A stretch of 64,000 bases of DNA from Chitinophagales bacterium. GTDB taxonomy: Bacteria > Bacteroidota > Bacteroidia > Chitinophagales > Chitinophagaceae. Position 1 is the first letter of the stretch. The number at the start of each line of letters is the position of its first letter. The notes beneath the pieces are model-generated. The model did no database searches and was not told the DNA's origin. It saw only the letters and a program-made list of their open reading frames with translations. This document shows positions 1 to 7,829 of this stretch, in pieces. A program made the translations under genes and the position numbers. The stretch is from positions 1-64,000 of the forward strand of contig JAFLBL010000009.1 of the NCBI GenBank assembly GCA_017303855.1, given 5' to 3'.

Positions 1-448
1 TTCCTTCCGCACCCATACGCAGGGCTGAAGCAATCGCCATCTTGGTCGCTCTCTTGAAATTGATACGATTCTCAATCTGACGGGCAATGGTATCACCCAC
101 GATCATCGCATCCAGTTCAGGACGACGGATCTCCAGAATGTTGATCTGTACATCATCTTTACCTGTCAGCTTTTTCAGCTCTTCCTTGATACGGTCCACT
201 TCACCGCCACCTTTACCGATAATGATACCGGGCTTGGAGGTATGAATGGTAATAATCAGTTTACCCAGGGTTCGCTCAATAACGATCTTGGAAATTCCGC
301 CTTTATTGATACGGGCATTCAGGTAGGTTCTGATCTTATGATCTTCGATTAGTTTACCGGCATAGTCTTTCTTGCTGCCATACCAGTTAGATTCCCATCC
401 GCGGATGATACCTAACCTGTTACCAATCGGATTTGCTTTTTGACCCAT
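1..448 (-). CDS. rpsC: 30S ribosomal protein S3 (3' part outside window)
   Basis: Small-subunit protein S3, which binds 16S rRNA in the 30S head and helps form the mRNA entry site. The 149 visible residues start [13 protein letters not shown], a standard S3 start. They contain the type II KH domain with its GKGG loop at about residues 78-81. The rest of the gene runs off the left edge, so it is cut by the window and not a pseudogene. It follows rplV by 27 nt and is the last visible gene of the S10 operon. Confidence 0.98.
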   Translation of the reverse strand, partial: MGQKANPIGNRLGIIRGWESNWYGSKKDYAGKLIEDHKIRTYLNARINKGGISKIVIERTLGKLIITIHTSKPGIIIGKGGGEVDRIKEELKKLTGKDDVQINILEIRRPELDAMIVGDTIARQIENRINFKRATKMAIASALRMGAEG

Positions 449-475
449 GTTTATTCAGGTTATTCGTTATTACGT

Positions 476-823
476 TTAATTTTTACTTTCCTTGCTGTCC
501 ACAATCACGGTTACATGGTTGCTGCGTTTACGAACACGGTAACCACGGCCCTGGGGGGCAGGACGCATTCTCTTCAGTGTACGGGCGCCGTCAACGAAGA
601 TGGTTTTTACCACCAGCTGACTTTCATCACCGCCTTCATTCTTCTGTTTCCAGTTGCTGATTGCACTCAGTACCAGCTTACGCAGCGGCACTGCGGGATG
701 CTTGGGGTTATGTTCCAGCTCAGCCAGTACTTTCTCAACTTTCTGACCACGGATCAGGTCAGCCAGTAAGCGCATCTTACGCGGCGAAGTGGGATAATTT
801 CTCAGTTTAGCTACTGCTTCCAT
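476..823 (-). CDS. rplV: 50S ribosomal protein L22
   Basis: Large-subunit protein L22, 115 residues, whose beta-hairpin lines the peptide exit tunnel. The N-terminal region (LRNYPTSPRKMRLLADLIRG) and the C-terminal loop rich in Arg and Gly (APQGRGYRVRKRSNHVTV) are typical. It lies 17 nt downstream of rpsS and 27 nt upstream of rpsC, in canonical S10 operon order, and the short spacers imply one transcript. Confidence 0.98.
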   Translation of the reverse strand: MEAVAKLRNYPTSPRKMRLLADLIRGQKVEKVLAELEHNPKHPAVPLRKLVLSAISNWKQKNEGGDESQLVVKTIFVDGARTLKRMRPAPQGRGYRVRKRSNHVTVIVDSKESKN

Positions 824-840
824 TTTAATAAGTTTCTTGT

Positions 841-1110
841 TTATCCTTCTTTTTTAGAGTGTCCTTTGAACTGACGGGTGGGGGCAAATTCGCCAAGTTT
901 ATGACCAACCATGAATTCAGTTACATAAACCGGGATGAACTTGTTGCCATTGTGCACTGCAAAAGTGTGACCCACAAAATCAGGTGTAATGGTGGAGCGA
1001 CGGCTCCAGGTCTTGATAACACCCTTTTTATTTTTCCCTTCATTGATCGCATCAACCTTTTTTTCAAGGTGTGTTGCTACATAAGGACCTTTTTTAATCG
1101 AACGAGCCAT
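841..1110 (-). CDS. rpsS: 30S ribosomal protein S19
   Basis: Small-subunit head protein S19, 89 residues, near the normal length. It starts [19 protein letters not shown] and carries the family segment [22 protein letters not shown], which contacts S13 and 16S rRNA. It lies 32 nt after rplB and 17 nt before rplV in the S10 operon. Confidence 0.98.
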   Translation of the reverse strand: MARSIKKGPYVATHLEKKVDAINEGKNKKGVIKTWSRRSTITPDFVGHTFAVHNGNKFIPVYVTEFMVGHKLGEFAPTRQFKGHSKKEG

Positions 1111-1142
1111 GTTTTATGTCGTTGAGTTGTTAATGAGTTTGA

Positions 1143-1979
1143 TTACTTAGCCAGCTTGCTGCCGTTCTTACGCTGGATGATCATTTTATCACTGCCTTTA
1201 CCCTTGGTCCTTGTTTTCAGACCTCTTGAGTACTGGCCGTTTCTGCTGCGGGGCTGACCACCAGACGCTTTACCTTCACCACCACCCATCGGGTGATCCA
1301 CGGGGTTCATGGCCACACCACGGTTACGCGGCTTAATACCTTTCCAACGGTTACGGCCGGCTTTACCCATACTCTGCAGGCTATGGTCACTGTTACTCAC
1401 CACACCAACAGTTGCACAGCAGTTAATCAGTACTTTTCTCAACTCACCAGAAGGCATTTTGAGAATTGCATATTTCTCTTCTTTGTTGGTCAGCTGTGCG
1501 GAAGAACCTGCACTGCGGGCCAGTTTACCACCCTGTCCGGGCTGCATTTCAATATTGTGTACGTTGGTACCCAGGGGCATATTCTTCATCGGCAGGGCAT
1601 TTCCTACTTCAGGAGCCACATTACTACCGCTCTCAACGGTTGCACCTACCTGCAAACCCTGGGGAGCCAGGATATAACGCTTTTCACCATCCGCATAATT
1701 CAACAGGGCGATGAAGGCAGTACGGTTCGGGTCATACTGAATGGATTCCACTGTAGCCACACCCTCTTTATTACGCTTGAAATCGATAATACGATACTTC
1801 TTCTTATGACCGCCACCTCTGTAACGCATAGACAGGTGACCGGAAGAGTTACGACCACCGGTGCGGGGCTTGGCTTCCACCAGGCTCTTCTCAGGGACAT
1901 TGGTAGTCACCTCTGCGTAGGCGTTACCAATTCTCCAACGTGTTCCGGCTGTAACGGGTTTAAATTTTCTTAATGCCAT
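1143..1979 (-). CDS. rplB: 50S ribosomal protein L2
   Basis: Large-subunit protein L2, 278 residues, which binds 23S rRNA near the peptidyl transferase centre and the subunit interface. The SH3/OB core and the C-terminal [17 protein letters not shown] segment are clear. The segment reads HPMGGGEG where E. coli L2 has HPHGGGEG; I take this as a lineage variant, not damage. It is preceded by an enlarged 98-nt spacer that holds a palindromic element. A long open frame on the other strand across this gene is a shadow. Confidence 0.98.
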   Translation of the reverse strand: MALRKFKPVTAGTRWRIGNAYAEVTTNVPEKSLVEAKPRTGGRNSSGHLSMRYRGGGHKKKYRIIDFKRNKEGVATVESIQYDPNRTAFIALLNYADGEKRYILAPQGLQVGATVESGSNVAPEVGNALPMKNMPLGTNVHNIEMQPGQGGKLARSAGSSAQLTNKEEKYAILKMPSGELRKVLINCCATVGVVSNSDHSLQSMGKAGRNRWKGIKPRNRGVAMNPVDHPMGGGEGKASGGQPRSRNGQYSRGLKTRTKGKGSDKMIIQRKNGSKLAK

Positions 1980-2041
1980 TTTTTGTTCTCTTTAATTAAT
2001 TCTTATTCCAACACTTCGCGGCGGTTGTTTGCCATTATGTG

Positions 2042-2067
2042 GTCTCCGTAGCTTCAGCGAAGGAGAC
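2042..2067. repeat. Palindromic spacer element (rplW-rplB gap)
   Basis: A 26-nt element with terminal arms GTCTCC and GGAGAC around a core GTAGCTTCAGCGAA. The same architecture, with different arms and a related core (AGCTT then CGAA), occurs in the rplD-rplW and rplC-rpsJ gaps. The arms stay complementary while changing sequence, which suggests a hairpin or a recombination-mobile repeat. It lies in the 98-nt gap between rplW and rplB. Confidence 0.6.
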
Positions 2068-2077
2068 ACTGCAAGGA

Positions 2078-2377
2078 TTAAATATTCGAATACAAATCGA
2101 TATTCTCCCCTTCCGCTACCGTTACAAACGCTTTCTTATAAGCCGGTTTGCGGCCTGAAATAACACCGGATTTGGTAAAGCGGCTTTTGCTTTTACCAGG
2201 CACAACGGCGGTATTTACACCTGTAACAGAAACGCCGTAAAAGGTTTCCACGGCCTTTTTGATTTCAAGCTTATTGGCCTTGCGGGCTACTTTGAAAGCA
2301 TAGCGACGCAGTTTGTCCTGCTGGCTGTTTGCTTTCTCGGTCAGAATGGGTTTTATCAATACTTCAGAAAGTTTCAT
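2078..2377 (-). CDS. rplW: 50S ribosomal protein L23
   Basis: Large-subunit protein L23, 99 residues, at the tunnel exit, where trigger factor and SRP dock in bacteria. The start MKLSEVLIKPILTEKA and the middle motif RYAFKVARKANKLEIKKAVE are family-typical. It sits in the S10 operon between rplD (104-nt gap holding two tandem repeat units) and rplB (98-nt gap with one element). Confidence 0.97.
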   Translation of the reverse strand: MKLSEVLIKPILTEKANSQQDKLRRYAFKVARKANKLEIKKAVETFYGVSVTGVNTAVVPGKSKSRFTKSGVISGRKPAYKKAFVTVAEGENIDLYSNI

Positions 2378-2416
2378 CTGAATTCAGTTTTTTTTGTTTT
2401 TAAAAAGCTCTTTGTT

Positions 2417-2467
2417 TGTCATCCTGAGCTTGCCAAAGCATGTCATCCTGAGCTTGTCGAAGGATGA
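2417..2467. repeat. Tandem pair of 24-nt palindromic spacer elements (rplD-rplW gap)
   Basis: Two adjacent 24-nt units at 2417-2440 and 2441-2464. Both begin TGTCATCCTGAGCTTG and they differ at three positions near the 3' end. Unit 2 is palindromic, with arms TCATCC and GGATGA around a core TGAGCTTGTCGAA. It shares its core pattern with the elements at 2042, 3843 and 3967. It lies between rplD and rplW without interrupting either gene. Confidence 0.7.
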
Positions 2468-2481
2468 TTGCTGAAAGATGC

Positions 2482-3117
2482 TTACGCTTCTGCTTTCTCG
2501 TCGTCTGCGAAAATCTTCGCCGCACTTTCCGTCAGGATCAGCACTTCTGAATTAACAATATCGTAGGTGTTGATATCGCTCAGCAGCGTACCGAGTACAG
2601 AAGGTACATTGCGCAGTGACAACTCTACATTATCATTGTATTCAGGTTGCACAAACATCACTTTCTTATCAGCTACTTTCAGGCTGGACATGATGCTCAT
2701 GAACTGCTTGGTCTTCGGTGCTTCCAGGTTGATATCTTCCACCACCAGGATCGCGTTTTCCTTCGCTTTGTAGCTGAGAGCGGAAATCTTGGCGAGATCC
2801 TTCACTTTCCGGTTCAGTTTGAAATCATACGCATGAGGCTTGGGGCCGAAGATGGTACCACCACCCTTGTATAAAGGGTTACGGATATTACCCTTCCGGC
2901 TTCCACCAGTACCTTTCTGACGGTGCAGCTTGCGGCTGGCACCCTGCACTTCGGCACGGGTCTTCACTTTGTGGGTACCCTGGCGCTGGGCGGCAAGGTA
3001 TTGTTTTACGGCCAGGTAGATAACGTGGTTGTTAGGTTCTGCACCGAAGATTTCCTCCGGCAGTTCCACTGTTCTGCCTGTTGCTTTACCTGTTGTATTT
3101 AAAACTTCAACTTTCAT
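2482..3117 (-). CDS. rplD: 50S ribosomal protein L4
   Basis: Large-subunit protein L4, 211 residues, whose extended loop reaches the exit tunnel; in some bacteria it also represses the S10 operon. The RNA-binding loop is visible (KLHRQKGTGGSRKGNIRNP). The start MKVEVLNTTGK follows rplC by 47 nt. I see no obvious E. coli-type L4 autoregulatory leader upstream of rpsJ. Confidence 0.97.
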   Translation of the reverse strand: MKVEVLNTTGKATGRTVELPEEIFGAEPNNHVIYLAVKQYLAAQRQGTHKVKTRAEVQGASRKLHRQKGTGGSRKGNIRNPLYKGGGTIFGPKPHAYDFKLNRKVKDLAKISALSYKAKENAILVVEDINLEAPKTKQFMSIMSSLKVADKKVMFVQPEYNDNVELSLRNVPSVLGTLLSDINTYDIVNSEVLILTESAAKIFADDEKAEA

Positions 3118-3164
3118 TTTCTGGTATTTATAAAACTAACGGTGTACAACACCCGAAGTTTAAA

Positions 3165-3782
3165 TTATTTCTGAATTAAAACAATTGAACCGATATGACC
3201 CGGTACGGAACCGCTGACCAGGATGTAATTTTTCTCAGCGAAGATTTTCACGATTTTCAATCCTTTCATCTTCACGCGGTCATTACCCATACGGCCGGCC
3301 ATACGAACACCTTTCATAACACGGCTGGCGTCGGAAGAGTTACCCAGTGAACCCGGGGCACGCTGACGGTCATGCTGACCGTGTGATTGCTGGCCTACCC
3401 CATGGAAACCATGACGCTTAACCACACCCTGGAAACCTTTACCTTTTGTGGTACCTACGACTTCCACTTTATCGCCTTCGGCGAAAATGTCAACCGTAAT
3501 GGTTTCACCAATATTTTTTTCAATTGAAAATTCTCTGAATTCTTTAGAGAAGCGCTTTGGAGCAGTTTGCGCTTTTGCGAAGTGATTCACTTCTGATTTG
3601 GTGGAGTGCTTTTCTTTTTTGTCGCCAAAAGAAAGCTGGAGAGCATTGTACCCGTCAGACTCTGCAGTCTTTACCTGGGTCACTACACAGGGACCTGCTT
3701 CAATGATCGTACAGGCCGTCTGTTTACCTGAGGGATCGAAGATGCTGGTCATCCCAATTTTTTTCCCAATAATACCTTTCAT
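3165..3782 (-). CDS. rplC: 50S ribosomal protein L3
   Basis: Large-subunit protein L3, 205 residues from the chosen ATG at 3782, giving the standard start [15 protein letters not shown]. The open frame extends seven codons further upstream, but that extension is not L3-like. The central loop ([21 protein letters not shown]) that reaches the peptidyl transferase centre is intact. An unusually long 306-nt spacer separates it from rpsJ. Confidence 0.96.
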   Translation of the reverse strand: MKGIIGKKIGMTSIFDPSGKQTACTIIEAGPCVVTQVKTAESDGYNALQLSFGDKKEKHSTKSEVNHFAKAQTAPKRFSKEFREFSIEKNIGETITVDIFAEGDKVEVVGTTKGKGFQGVVKRHGFHGVGQQSHGQHDRQRAPGSLGNSSDASRVMKGVRMAGRMGNDRVKMKGLKIVKIFAEKNYILVSGSVPGHIGSIVLIQK

Positions 3783-3842
3783 GTTTGTGAGTTTATGCCT
3801 CAAGGTTATTGGGACATTCTTCGCAGTATCAGGGACGGCGCG

Positions 3843-3865
3843 TCACCTGACTTGTCGAAGGGTCA
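3843..3865. repeat. Degenerate palindromic spacer element (rpsJ-rplC gap)
   Basis: The sequence TCACC, then TGACTTGTCGAA, then GGGTCA resembles the core of the 2441 unit (TGAGCTTGTCGAA) with a two-base deletion and different, imperfectly paired arms. It is the weakest member of the family. Its assignment rests on the shared TTGTCGAAGG core and its location in an enlarged spacer. Confidence 0.45.
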
Positions 3866-3966
3866 ATCCCCGTTCGCCACCGACCTTTTCCTTTATGGGG
3901 AAGTACCAGCGGTAAACAAACCCTGAATGGCTTGTTTTATGTTTATTAGCCAGAGCTCTTTTCCTT

Positions 3967-3994
3967 GTCCTCCGAAGCTTCTGCGAAGGAAGAC
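3967..3994. repeat. Palindromic spacer element (rpsJ-rplC gap)
   Basis: A 28-nt element with arms GTCCTCC and GGAAGAC (one mismatch) around a core GAAGCTTCTGCGAA. It has the same layout as the element at 2042-2067. The arms differ from those of the other copies but still pair, which is the covariation expected of a structured element. Confidence 0.55.
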
Positions 3995-4088
3995 CCTTCG
4001 GTTTGCTTGCGGAATTTCAGTTGAGAGAGTAGCAATTACTTAAATACAAATCAATTTATAAGAACTGGTCGCGTTGATACCTGTAGTA

Positions 4089-4394
4089 CTACGCTTTGAT
4101 TTCAACTTCCACACCACTGGGCAGATCCAGTTTGCTCAGCGCATCAACCGTACGGCTGGAAGACGTGTAGATATCCAGCAAACGCTTATGCGTTGCCAGC
4201 TGAAACTGCTCACGACTCTTCTTGTTTACGTGCGGTGAACGTAATACAGTAAAAATTTTCCGGCGGGTAGGCAGGGGAATTGGACCTGTTACCACGGCTC
4301 CGGTACTACGTACCGTTTTGACGATCTTTTCTGCAGATTTATCTACCAGGTTATGATCGTAAGACTGTAATTTGATTCTGATTCGCTGCGACAT
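4089..4394 (-). CDS. rpsJ: 30S ribosomal protein S10
   Basis: Small-subunit head protein S10, 101 residues from the ATG at 4394, giving the standard start [21 protein letters not shown] longer frame adds five residues but is not family-like. In other bacteria S10 (NusE) also pairs with NusB in transcription antitermination. It is the first gene of this S10 operon, with a TACCTTTG -7 element upstream. fusA, its usual upstream neighbour, lies 3.4 kb away behind two unrelated genes. Confidence 0.97.
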   Translation of the reverse strand: MSQRIRIKLQSYDHNLVDKSAEKIVKTVRSTGAVVTGPIPLPTRRKIFTVLRSPHVNKKSREQFQLATHKRLLDIYTSSSRTVDALSKLDLPSGVEVEIKA

Positions 4395-4425
4395 TGTGTA
4401 AAATCCCAATTTTCTTTTGGGAGTG

Positions 4426-4433
4426 CAAAGGTA
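4426..4433 (-). promoter_or_regulatory. -7 promoter element for the S10 operon
   Basis: TACCTTTG on the minus strand is a perfect match to the Bacteroidota sigma-A -7 consensus TAnnTTTG. It lies 31 nt before the rpsJ ATG, giving a predicted leader of about 25 nt. No clear TTG -33 element is seen. Confidence 0.7.
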
Positions 4434-4511
4434 AGGGCGAAGGATATACCTTCCAAATAGTTATGAAAGAATTTTAAAGGCTGTGGAGAAACTCTTTTCC
4501 CCAGCTGTGGA

Positions 4512-6677
4512 TTAATCCAGTTTCCGGAGCTTTATTGCCAGGGTGGCAAAGCCCCCCAATTCCACATGCTCAACCTTAAAAGTATGATTTCCAGCTAAAT
4601 GGACTCTTATTTTCCGGTTAGGGGATTCGTCAAATGAATATTTAGAAGGCTGCCATTCATCCACCAGTAATTTTCCATCCAGGTACACCCTCACCGCATC
4701 ATCCCAGGTAACCGACAACTCATAATCGCCCGGAATGAAATCGGCCTCTCCTTTCGCGAGGGTGAAAAATTGCGGAAACTGCTTCTCACCGGATCTGATC
4801 CCTCCCCACCAGGCATAGTCAAGCCGGTCGGAAATCCCGTGCATTATTGCCGGGTTTTTGTTTAACAGGTACATGAGTTCCGGCCTTTTAATCAGATCAG
4901 ACAAGGAATCATATCTGAACCAGTCTGTTTCCCATTTTACCGGTTGGAAAAATTTTCTGAAGCTGAATAAAAAAGGCTGACCTGCTTTTACAATATCTCC
5001 AAACTGATTTACGACCTCCTCACCGGTGTATTCCAGCTCAATCCGGATATCCGTTCGGGAACCAGCCGTTTTACGGGCTGTAATGACGGCCGGCACCACC
5101 CCGTTTACAGCTGATAACTCCTCTACCCCATAATATTTCCGGATTTTCCAATTACCAGCCGGACCCAGGATATCGAACTTCATCAGGCCGGATGTATCCG
5201 TAGGGTTGGTATTCCATATGATGGGACTCCGGAAATCGCAGGGTCCCCATTCAGTGATCAGTATATTTTTACGGCCGGCCAGTACTTCATTTCCGGAAAA
5301 CGGATCCCGCGGCTGATGCACGACTGGTAAGACCACTGTGGTATCCACGATATCCAGATGGCCGGAATCAATATGCGTGACGCTGGAGTCCTTTTTCCAT
5401 ATCAGGCCGTTTCCGGAAAAATGATTCCGGAAAATATGGACACTATCGGTTGCGGTGATATTTAAGGCCACAGCATTTCCTGAAAACCGGTTGTCTGAAA
5501 TGATATACCCGGCGCTCCGCGTATCCCTGTATTTCGGATAGCCCCAGTCCGCCGGTTGCTTCTTTCCGGACCAGAGGCGGATGGCTTCTTTATTGTTTGC
5601 TATCCGGTTATCAAGAATCTGATTGTTCAACCCATGTTCGATTGCAATAGCTATCCGGTTATCGGCAAAATCATTATTACTGAAGCCGGATGAAAAACTA
5701 TAGCCACCCCATATCCCGTGATCACAACCAACGATACGGTTACCGGTTACGGAAACACGGCTGAAAGTAACTTCAACGCCATTAGTGGGCGCATACGAAA
5801 AATCGTTTCCTGTTATCACATTATCGTTACATCCTCCTTCCCCGGTATCCATGGTGGTTTGTCCGGCCCATAAGAAAAAGCCGTCCCCGCTATGTGTGGC
5901 TGAATTCTTGTAAAACGTATTGTAATTGCTCTGTTCATATACCAGGAAACCGGCACTGTCCTGCCCCCTGTTATATATGCCATGACTATACCCCCTTACA
6001 TTAAAATTGAGCCGGTTGTAACAGAATTCATTTGCATTGCACCTGTAGATCCCGATTCCAATCCCTGAATTAAAAGAAAAATCATTGTTATAAATTTTAC
6101 CGTGATCGCTCTCCGTCATCATCAGCGCGTTCTGACCTCCTGTTACCCGGCAATTCCGGATTACCGCCCCGTAACAATTGCGCAAGTACATTGCTGCCCC
6201 ATACCGCAGCCATTCGTCTTTTTCATTGTGATGATAACTCATCCAGTCCGATATATCTTCTTTTTCCTGTGTGCTGTTCAGATGCTGCCTGTAGTTATAA
6301 CTGAAATCACAGTTTTCTATGACCAAACCCTCAACATGGCGCGCCAGTAAGGCTACTTTAAACCCATGTGCGGAAAGATTCCTGATCGTTACATTTTTGG
6401 AGTTACGTATCCGGATGGCAACCCCGGTAAAAGAATCCGGTCGTTCCCGGTTAACGGCTCCGTGCAGAATAGCCTGGTTGAAATCGACAACGATGTTGTT
6501 TCCTTCAATCAGGATTACCGGCAAAGCTGTATCGGCAGACGAAGTCAATGTATATATGCCCGCTTTCACTTTCAGGCTGCGGGTGATTTTCATTCCCTGC
6601 CGTAACGGTTGTACCTGTGCCATCAACAATAGTGGAAAAAGGCAAAACAAAAAGAGACTTCCCTTTTTTGTCATCAT
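4512..6677 (-). CDS. Secreted right-handed parallel beta-helix protein
   Basis: Predicted 721-residue exported protein. Residues 1-21 form a signal peptide ending LLLMAQ. From about residue 50 to 430 there are many short repeats in which N, V/I and G recur every 20-25 residues (for example NNIVVDFNQA, NVTIRNLSAHG, GLVIENCDFS), the pattern of right-handed beta-helix proteins of the pectate-lyase/NosD type. The C-terminal 70 residues (VRVYLDGKLLVDEW then LAGNHTFKVEHVE) look like a PA14-type or lectin-like sandwich. Substrate unknown, probably a polysaccharide. The ATG at 6674 is an equally possible start. It lies between rpsJ and fusA and has no visible link to translation. Confidence 0.8.
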   Translation of the reverse strand: MMTKKGSLFLFCLFPLLLMAQVQPLRQGMKITRSLKVKAGIYTLTSSADTALPVILIEGNNIVVDFNQAILHGAVNRERPDSFTGVAIRIRNSKNVTIRNLSAHGFKVALLARHVEGLVIENCDFSYNYRQHLNSTQEKEDISDWMSYHHNEKDEWLRYGAAMYLRNCYGAVIRNCRVTGGQNALMMTESDHGKIYNNDFSFNSGIGIGIYRCNANEFCYNRLNFNVRGYSHGIYNRGQDSAGFLVYEQSNYNTFYKNSATHSGDGFFLWAGQTTMDTGEGGCNDNVITGNDFSYAPTNGVEVTFSRVSVTGNRIVGCDHGIWGGYSFSSGFSNNDFADNRIAIAIEHGLNNQILDNRIANNKEAIRLWSGKKQPADWGYPKYRDTRSAGYIISDNRFSGNAVALNITATDSVHIFRNHFSGNGLIWKKDSSVTHIDSGHLDIVDTTVVLPVVHQPRDPFSGNEVLAGRKNILITEWGPCDFRSPIIWNTNPTDTSGLMKFDILGPAGNWKIRKYYGVEELSAVNGVVPAVITARKTAGSRTDIRIELEYTGEEVVNQFGDIVKAGQPFLFSFRKFFQPVKWETDWFRYDSLSDLIKRPELMYLLNKNPAIMHGISDRLDYAWWGGIRSGEKQFPQFFTLAKGEADFIPGDYELSVTWDDAVRVYLDGKLLVDEWQPSKYSFDESPNRKIRVHLAGNHTFKVEHVELGGFATLAIKLRKLD

Positions 6678-6709
6678 TTTATATTTACTTGCACCAATAT
6701 ACTTTATTC

Positions 6710-7594
6710 ATGCAACATGCAGGCACTCCCGCTACAAAGAGAAAAACCGGCTGGCTGCTGCTGAAACTGGCCGTATCAGCAGCCTGCATCTGGTTTATTG
6801 CTGCAAAGATAGATTTCAGCGAGGCCGGCCATGCATTAAAAAAAGCGCATTGGTTATTCCTTTTTCCGGCGCTCCTGTTGTTTGCCCTTTCAAAATGGAT
6901 TTCAGCTATCCGCCTGCATACCTATTTTAAAGAGACCGGGCTAAACCTGACCAGCAGCGATAATGTGAAGCTATACTGGCTTGGCATGTTTTATAACCTT
7001 TTCCTCCCCGGCTCAATCAGTGGTGATGCGTATAAAGTAATACGATTAAATAAACGGTCTGGGGTATCAATCAAGAAAATAAGCGCGGCCGTTTTGCTGG
7101 ATCGTTTCAGTGGCTTACTGGGTCTTGGCCTTTTGCTTTCCACCCTGGCATTTACCATATCACTGCCGGCTTACCTGCCGGCACTCTTAACTGCCGGGGT
7201 GCTGCTTTCCGTTTCAGGTTCCTTCCTGCTGATACACCGGTATTTCCCGTTATTTAAAAACAGTTTTATACCCACCTTACTAATGGGCATACTGGTACAA
7301 GCCGTTCAGTTGACAGCGGTTGTTTTTATTCTTTTGTCGCTGGAAATTCAACAGCAGTGGATGGCCTATCTTTTTATATTCCTGTTGTCTTCTGCTGCGG
7401 CAGTATTACCGGTCACGGTTGGAGGGTTGGGTCTACGGGAGCTGGTTTTTCTGCAAGGTGCTGTCTTTTTTCAAACCCATACTGAAACAGCCATATTGGT
7501 AAGTTTATTATTTTATCTGATTACGGTATTTACAAGTGCCTGGGGGGCAATCTGGGTATTCCGGCCTGTTCTTTCAAAACCGGCTGAGGATTAG
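6710..7594 (+). CDS. Lysylphosphatidylglycerol-synthase-type integral membrane protein (UPF0104)
   Basis: Predicted 294-residue polytopic inner-membrane protein with about seven or eight hydrophobic segments. It resembles the flippase-like membrane domain shared by MprF and the AglD/UPF0104 family. The characteristic stretch is PGSISGDAYKVIRLNK followed by VLLDRFSGLLGLGLL, near residues 98-145. No soluble synthase domain follows, so it is the stand-alone form; lipid or glycolipid translocation is an inference. The ATG at 6710 (MQHAGTPATKRKTG) is chosen over an upstream start that would overlap the divergent gene. A strong hairpin follows at 7617. Confidence 0.8.
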   Translation: MQHAGTPATKRKTGWLLLKLAVSAACIWFIAAKIDFSEAGHALKKAHWLFLFPALLLFALSKWISAIRLHTYFKETGLNLTSSDNVKLYWLGMFYNLFLPGSISGDAYKVIRLNKRSGVSIKKISAAVLLDRFSGLLGLGLLLSTLAFTISLPAYLPALLTAGVLLSVSGSFLLIHRYFPLFKNSFIPTLLMGILVQAVQLTAVVFILLSLEIQQQWMAYLFIFLLSSAAAVLPVTVGGLGLRELVFLQGAVFFQTHTETAILVSLLFYLITVFTSAWGAIWVFRPVLSKPAED

Positions 7595-7616
7595 AAGCTG
7601 ACTGACAAAAAACGAG

Positions 7617-7646
7617 AAGGGACTGTACCCGTTGATACAGTCCCTT
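7617..7646 (+). terminator. Stem-loop after the UPF0104 gene
   Basis: A perfect 11-bp stem, AAGGGACTGTA / TACAGTCCCTT, around an 8-nt loop, 22 nt after the stop codon. Only a weak T-run follows. It resembles hairpins at 10356, 25859 and 59474, which share the GGGCTGYA-type arm. Confidence 0.65.
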
Positions 7647-7784
7647 AATCTCTTATACGGTTATTTCATACTCGTTGAATCAGGCCTTTTTCAGGAATAT
7701 GGAGTAAAACGGGGGATTCCGCTTTTTTATAGCAAACACAATGCCACAACGATTACCGGGATTGATACAGATTAACAAAAATGA

Positions 7785-7809
7785 AAAACCCCGGCAATGC
7801 CGGGGTTTT
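7785..7809 (-). terminator. Intrinsic terminator of fusA
   Basis: A perfect 11-bp stem, AAAACCCCGGC / GCCGGGGTTTT, with a 3-nt loop. On the minus strand it is followed by TTTTTCATTTTT. It lies 20 nt past the fusA stop, so fusA transcription is expected to end here and not run into rpsJ. Confidence 0.85.
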
Positions 7810-7829
7810 GTATTCAGCTGAAAGTTGAA

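Larger units (their letters stand above)
3783..4088. other. Enlarged non-coding spacer between rpsJ and rplC
   Basis: This 306-nt gap splits two genes that are usually tens of bases apart. I find no credible reading frame. It holds two palindromic spacer elements (3843-3865 and 3967-3994) of the family also found in the other two enlarged spacers of this operon. No TAnnTTTG promoter close to rplC was recognised, so rplC is probably transcribed from the rpsJ promoter. Confidence 0.7.

Noticed and set aside
1293..1973. 226-residue open frame antisense to rplB
   Set aside because: It lies wholly over a confirmed ribosomal gene and has no family features; biased codon use in the real gene keeps the opposite frame open.
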